Source of the DNA: Marinospirillum alkalitolerans
Lineage (GTDB): Bacteria > Pseudomonadota > Gammaproteobacteria > Pseudomonadales > Halomonadaceae
Direction of reading: 5' to 3'
DNA length: 64,000 nucleotides
NCBI RefSeq assembly: GCF_045055655.1
Contig: NZ_JBANFI010000007.1
Span: 62,001 to 126,000, forward strand
Every line of letters begins with the position of its first letter. Positions within the stretch are counted from its first letter, which is position 1. The notes under the pieces are model-generated. The model worked only from the letters and a program-made list of their open reading frames with translations. It had not been told where the DNA came from and made no database searches. Below are positions 61,401 through 64,000 of this stretch, piece after piece. The translations under genes and the position numbers were made by a program.

Positions 61401-61605
61401 GACGGCCATGACCTTTATTATCGGCTCTCTGCCCTTGGTGTTTGCAACGGGTGCCGGTGCGGCCAGTCGTCAGGAAATCGGTTTTGCGACCGTTGGCGGG
61501 ATGTTGGCGGCCAGTAGTTTGGCGCTGGTCTTTGTGCCAGTGATTTATAAAATCCTGGACGATCTGGCCTCACGTGGTCAGAGCAAGGCGCAGCAACAGA
61601 GTTAA
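58483..61605 (+). CDS. RND (HAE1-type) multidrug efflux pump
   Basis: A 1040-residue inner-membrane proton antiporter of the AcrB/MexB type. It opens with F-F-I-D-R-P-I-F-A. The second major helix bundle has two adjacent acidic residues in the G-I-V-V-D-N-A-I-I-V-M-E-N-V-E-R segment, and the second half repeats the fold (G-L-A-A-K-N-A-I-L-I-V-E-F-A). Hydrophobic, aromatic-substrate export is typical of the family, but this pump's substrates are unknown. No outer-membrane channel gene follows, so it probably uses a TolC-type protein encoded elsewhere. Confidence 0.95.
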   Translation: MLRFFIDRPIFASVISIIIVIAGLASLRTLPVEQYPNVVPPEIVVNASFPGASAQVIAEAVAAPLEQEINGVENMLYMQSSSTDSGSLTITVTFEMGTDPDQAAINVNNRVQRALPRLPQRVRDLGVSVQARSTNILLVAVLTSPGGVYDSLYTSNYALLNVLDELVRLPGVGEASLFGAQNYSMRIWLRPDLLAQFDLTPSDIAAALREQNAQFAAGRIGAEPSPEDQAFTFTVTTPGQLDSAEAFEQIILRSDQDGGTLRLGDVARVELGSQNYDISATYNGESAVPMAVYLQPGANAVDTAKLVRETFAQLATRFPEGMEYTIPYDTTEFVELSIREVVITLIIAVVLVVFVTFLFLQNLRATLIPVAAIPVSLIGTFVGMTAFGFSVNLLTLFGLVLAIGIVVDNAIIVMENVERLIHEESMKAREAAIKTMEQVAGAVVSSTLVLVAVFAPVAFLDGMTGELYRQFAVTIAVSVVVSGLVALTLTPAMCAMLLDKQPKEPAAPFRLFNRLFDGLTNGFVALVDFLLRRWGLGVLLFAGFIGATVLVLDRLPSGLVPAEDQGVALVVGQLPPSSALGRTEATSDVLAERLLQLPDVQEFTSIAGFDIIAGSLRTNAMIGFANLTDWSERTRPDQQASAIAGQIMGIGFGIQEANVFAFTPPPIQGLSLTGGVEGFLQIREDRTPEETFELANRIAMAANARPELVNARTTLDTSIPRYVASVDREKAKALDVPINQIFEAMQSTFGALYVNDFTYLGRLWQVNMQSEGDFRSQPDDLRRVFVRSTTGELIPLSSLVTMERTTGADIINRFNIYPAAKLMADPAPGFTSGQAKEALEAVIAEFTGEADIHLGWIGEAFQLDAAGNAGAAAFAMGLLMVFLILAAQYERWTLPLAVASAVPFGVLGAALAALFKGFPNDIYFQVGLLVLIGLAAKNAILIVEFAAQNRKQGMSSTEAASKAARQRFRAIIMTAMTFIIGSLPLVFATGAGAASRQEIGFATVGGMLAASSLALVFVPVIYKILDDLASRGQSKAQQQS

Positions 61606-61627
61606 TTTGCAGCGTCTGGATCAGCAC

Positions 61628-61661
61628 AAGGCCCCTCACTCTAGAGTGAAGGGCCTTTTTT
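61628..61661 (+). terminator. Rho-independent terminator of the efflux operon
   Basis: AAGGCCC with a near-continuous CTCACTCT/AGAGTGAAG arm pairs with GGGCCTT (61628-61657) and is followed by TTTT. It lies between convergent efflux and uvrA genes. Confidence 0.9.
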
Positions 61662-61701
61662 GTGCCTGCTGGTTTGTGATCCGCCCCGCAACACCGAGCC
61701 T

Positions 61702-64000
61702 TTAGCTTGTGCCAAGCAGTGGCTTCAAGAAGTGTCCAGTGTAAGAAGCGGCTTCTTCTGCGACTTCCTCTGGCGTGCCCTGTGCAACCAGTGTGCCGCC
61801 GCCCTTGCCGCCTTCTGGGCCGATATCAATAATCCAGTCAGCGGTTTTAATCACATCCAGATTATGCTCGATAATCACCAGCGTGTTGCCGTGATCACGT
61901 AGGCGATGCAGCACGGTCAGCAGCTGGCGGATATCTTCAAAGTGGAGTCCGGTTGTTGGTTCATCAAGAATATACAGGGTTTGGCCGGTATCGCGTCGTG
62001 CCAGCTCTTTTGCTAGTTTCACACGCTGCGCCTCACCTCCAGAAAGGGTTGTGGCACTTTGCCCAAGGCGGATATAGGACAGGCCGACATCCATCAGCGT
62101 TTGTAGACGACGTGCCACTGCAGGAATCGCGGTGAAGAATTCGCGTGCTTCTTCTATCGTCATTTGCAGCACTTCATGGATATTCTTGCCTTTATAGCGC
62201 ACTTCGAGTGTTTCGCGGTTATAGCGCTGGCCCTTACAGATATCGCAGGGCACATAAATATCGGCCAGAAAGTGCATTTCCACCTTGATCAAACCATCGC
62301 CTTGGCAGGCCTCGCAGCGACCACCCTTGACGTTAAAACTAAAGCGCCCTGGCTTGTAGCCGCGCGATCTGGCCTCTTGGGTACCGGCAAAGAGTTCACG
62401 AATGGGCGTAAAAATGCCTGTATAGGTGGCGGGATTCGAACGCGGTGTTCGACCTATCGGGCTTTGATCAATATCGATGACTTTATCGAGATGCTCTAAT
62501 CCAGTGATCTGGTCATGGGCCGCGGCCGTCAGCGTTGTGGCTCCATTGAGCTGGGTGGCGGCAACAGGATAGAGGGTCGCGTTAATCAGCGTGGACTTGC
62601 CTGAGCCGGAGACACCAGTGACACAGGTCATCACGCCCAACGGAATCGAGACATCGAGGTTTTTCAGGTTGTTGCCACGCGCGCCGTGAATCACCAGTTG
62701 GCGTTCAGGATCGGGTGCATGGCGTAAAGCGGGTAGATGGATTTGGCGACGGCCACTGAGATAATCGGCGGTGATCGACCCCTCTGCCTGCATTACTTGT
62801 TCAGGTGTACCCTGGGCGACAATTTGGCCGCCATGCACCCCAGCTCCCGGCCCAATATCAATCAACCAGTCTGCCTGACGGATCGCATCTTCATCATGTT
62901 CAACAACCAGAACGGTATTGCCCAGATCGCGCAGATGCTTCAGGGTTTCCAGCAGGCGCTCGTTATCACGCTGATGCAGGCCGATCGATGGCTCGTCGAG
63001 AATATACATCACACCCACCAGCCCCGCACCGATCTGGCTGGCCAGACGAATCCGCTGCGCCTCACCACCGGAGAGGGTTTCGGCACTGCGCTCTAGCGAG
63101 AGATAATCCAATCCCACGTTGACCAAAAACTTCAGGCGTTCGGTGATTTCTTGCAGGATGCGCGCCGCAATTTCACCCCGTCGACCCGGTAGAGTGAGCT
63201 GGCTAAAGAGATTCAACGCCTCGCCCAGAGGCAGCTTGACGACTTGAGGCAGGTTCCATTCACCGACAAACACATAGCGCGAGGATTGCTTCAAGCGGCT
63301 GCCTTCACAGGTTGGGCAGGGCTGGGTGGTGAGTAGGCGGCTCAGATCTTCACGCAGCTGCGTGGAATCTGTATCTCGATAGCGGCGCTCTAGATTAGGG
63401 ATCACGCCTTCAAAAGGATGCTGCTTATGGATGCGCTGCCCGCGATCACTGATATAGCTGAAGTCGATCTCTTCACGGCCACTGCCATACAGTAGCAGCT
63501 GCTGCACTGAGGAAGACAACTCTCCCCAAGGCGTATCCAGGCTAAATCCGGCATGTTTGGCCACCTGTTCCAGTAGACCAAAATAGTAAGCATGGCGACG
63601 ATCCCAGCCACGAATCACGCCTTCAGCCAGCGATAAGCTGGGATCACCCAGCAGCTTCTTTTCATCAAAAAACTGCTTCACACCTAGGCCATCACAGGTT
63701 GGGCAGGCCCCAGCAGGATTGTTAAAAGAGAAAACGCGCGGTTCGAGTTCGGTCACCGCATAACCGCAGTGGGGGCAGGCATGGTGTGCTGAGAAAACCA
63801 GATCTTCATGCTCTGGATCATCCATCAGGCTAACGAGTGCCATACCCTCTGCCAGTGCCAGCGCGGTTTCAAAGGATTCGGCCAGACGCAGCTGCTGATC
63901 GGCCTTGATCTTTAAACGATCCACTACGGCCTCAATCGTGTGCTTGCGCTTTTTATCCAGCGCAGGGGCTTCGTCCAGCTCGACGAGTTCGCCATCAATA
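61702..64000 (-). CDS. uvrA: Excinuclease ABC subunit A, N-terminus beyond the window
   Basis: The frame runs from the stop at 61702 to the window end without a stop, giving about 766 C-terminal residues of UvrA (normally ~940). Visible: zinc-finger module 1 (C-P-H-C-G-Y and C-P-T-C-D), the first ATPase signature L-S-G-G-E-A-Q-R-I-R-L-A, the second Walker A G-V-S-G-S-G-K-S, a second zinc finger (C-E-A-C-Q-G-D-G and C-D-I-C-K-G), and the second signature L-S-G-G-E-A-Q-R-V-K-L-A. UvrA recognises damage in nucleotide excision repair. An internal ATG at 63924 is not the real start. Confidence 0.97.
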   Translation of the reverse strand, partial: IDGELVELDEAPALDKKRKHTIEAVVDRLKIKADQQLRLAESFETALALAEGMALVSLMDDPEHEDLVFSAHHACPHCGYAVTELEPRVFSFNNPAGACPTCDGLGVKQFFDEKKLLGDPSLSLAEGVIRGWDRRHAYYFGLLEQVAKHAGFSLDTPWGELSSSVQQLLLYGSGREEIDFSYISDRGQRIHKQHPFEGVIPNLERRYRDTDSTQLREDLSRLLTTQPCPTCEGSRLKQSSRYVFVGEWNLPQVVKLPLGEALNLFSQLTLPGRRGEIAARILQEITERLKFLVNVGLDYLSLERSAETLSGGEAQRIRLASQIGAGLVGVMYILDEPSIGLHQRDNERLLETLKHLRDLGNTVLVVEHDEDAIRQADWLIDIGPGAGVHGGQIVAQGTPEQVMQAEGSITADYLSGRRQIHLPALRHAPDPERQLVIHGARGNNLKNLDVSIPLGVMTCVTGVSGSGKSTLINATLYPVAATQLNGATTLTAAAHDQITGLEHLDKVIDIDQSPIGRTPRSNPATYTGIFTPIRELFAGTQEARSRGYKPGRFSFNVKGGRCEACQGDGLIKVEMHFLADIYVPCDICKGQRYNRETLEVRYKGKNIHEVLQMTIEEAREFFTAIPAVARRLQTLMDVGLSYIRLGQSATTLSGGEAQRVKLAKELARRDTGQTLYILDEPTTGLHFEDIRQLLTVLHRLRDHGNTLVIIEHNLDVIKTADWIIDIGPEGGKGGGTLVAQGTPEEVAEEAASYTGHFLKPLLGTS

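Overview
The window is bacterial chromosome, gene-dense and of moderately high GC. The gene set (HopJ, TmcA, a 531-residue isocitrate lyase, FliD, Fur- and TonB-dependent uptake, a DUF3305/DUF3306 formate dehydrogenase cluster) points to an aerobic or facultative, motile gammaproteobacterium, possibly Oceanospirillales-like; the sequence alone does not fix the genus. There is no phage, integron, CRISPR array, rRNA or recognisable tRNA. Two genes are cut by the window edges: a LysR regulator at the left and uvrA at the right.

Bases 1-14000 are mixed housekeeping and accessory genes: an EutR-like regulator divergent from an ethanolamine permease, an isolated fliD with a sigma-28-like promoter, hopJ overlapping an FKBP isomerase, thiC under a TPP riboswitch, mobA, a FetAB-type ABC exporter, a PatB/MalY lyase, a thioesterase, a MITE-like repeat and a small outer-membrane barrel protein. 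Bases 14160-21400 hold a Fur-box-controlled unit: TonB receptor, YddA-like ABC transporter and M16 lipoprotein protease. This is the layout of the protease-associated import systems (FusA/FusD/FusC; E. coli yddB-yddA-pqqL). A HemN-like radical SAM gene follows.

Bases 23000-51200 are largely a molybdenum/tungsten island. Minus-strand fdhD, a HTH/periplasmic-binding-protein-like regulator and tmcA lie divergent from a respiratory formate dehydrogenase cluster (DUF3305, DUF3306, 4Fe-4S protein, TorD-like chaperone, small Tat protein, FdhA with Cys in place of Sec, FdhB, FdhC). A degenerate HD-GYP gene on the other strand interrupts this cluster. Cofactor genes follow: moaB, moeA, then tungstate importer tupABC, mobB, a second moeA, a moaC-moaD fusion, moaE and moaA. 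Between moeA and tupABC sits a histidine kinase/NtrC-type regulator pair, divergent from tupA. The tupA promoter region carries a near-perfect sigma-54 -24/-12 element with an inverted repeat about 100-145 bp upstream. This is the best candidate here for an undescribed regulatory system: sigma-54 two-component control of tungstate (or molybdate) supply to formate dehydrogenase.

Bases 51200-64000 hold a periplasmic histidine phosphatase next to a GGDEF-EAL protein, isocitrate lyase behind a long leader with repeated TTGTA/TACAA elements, a protein with a possible ADP-ribosyltransferase-like motif, an RND efflux pair with a palindrome inside its promoter, and the C-terminal three quarters of UvrA.
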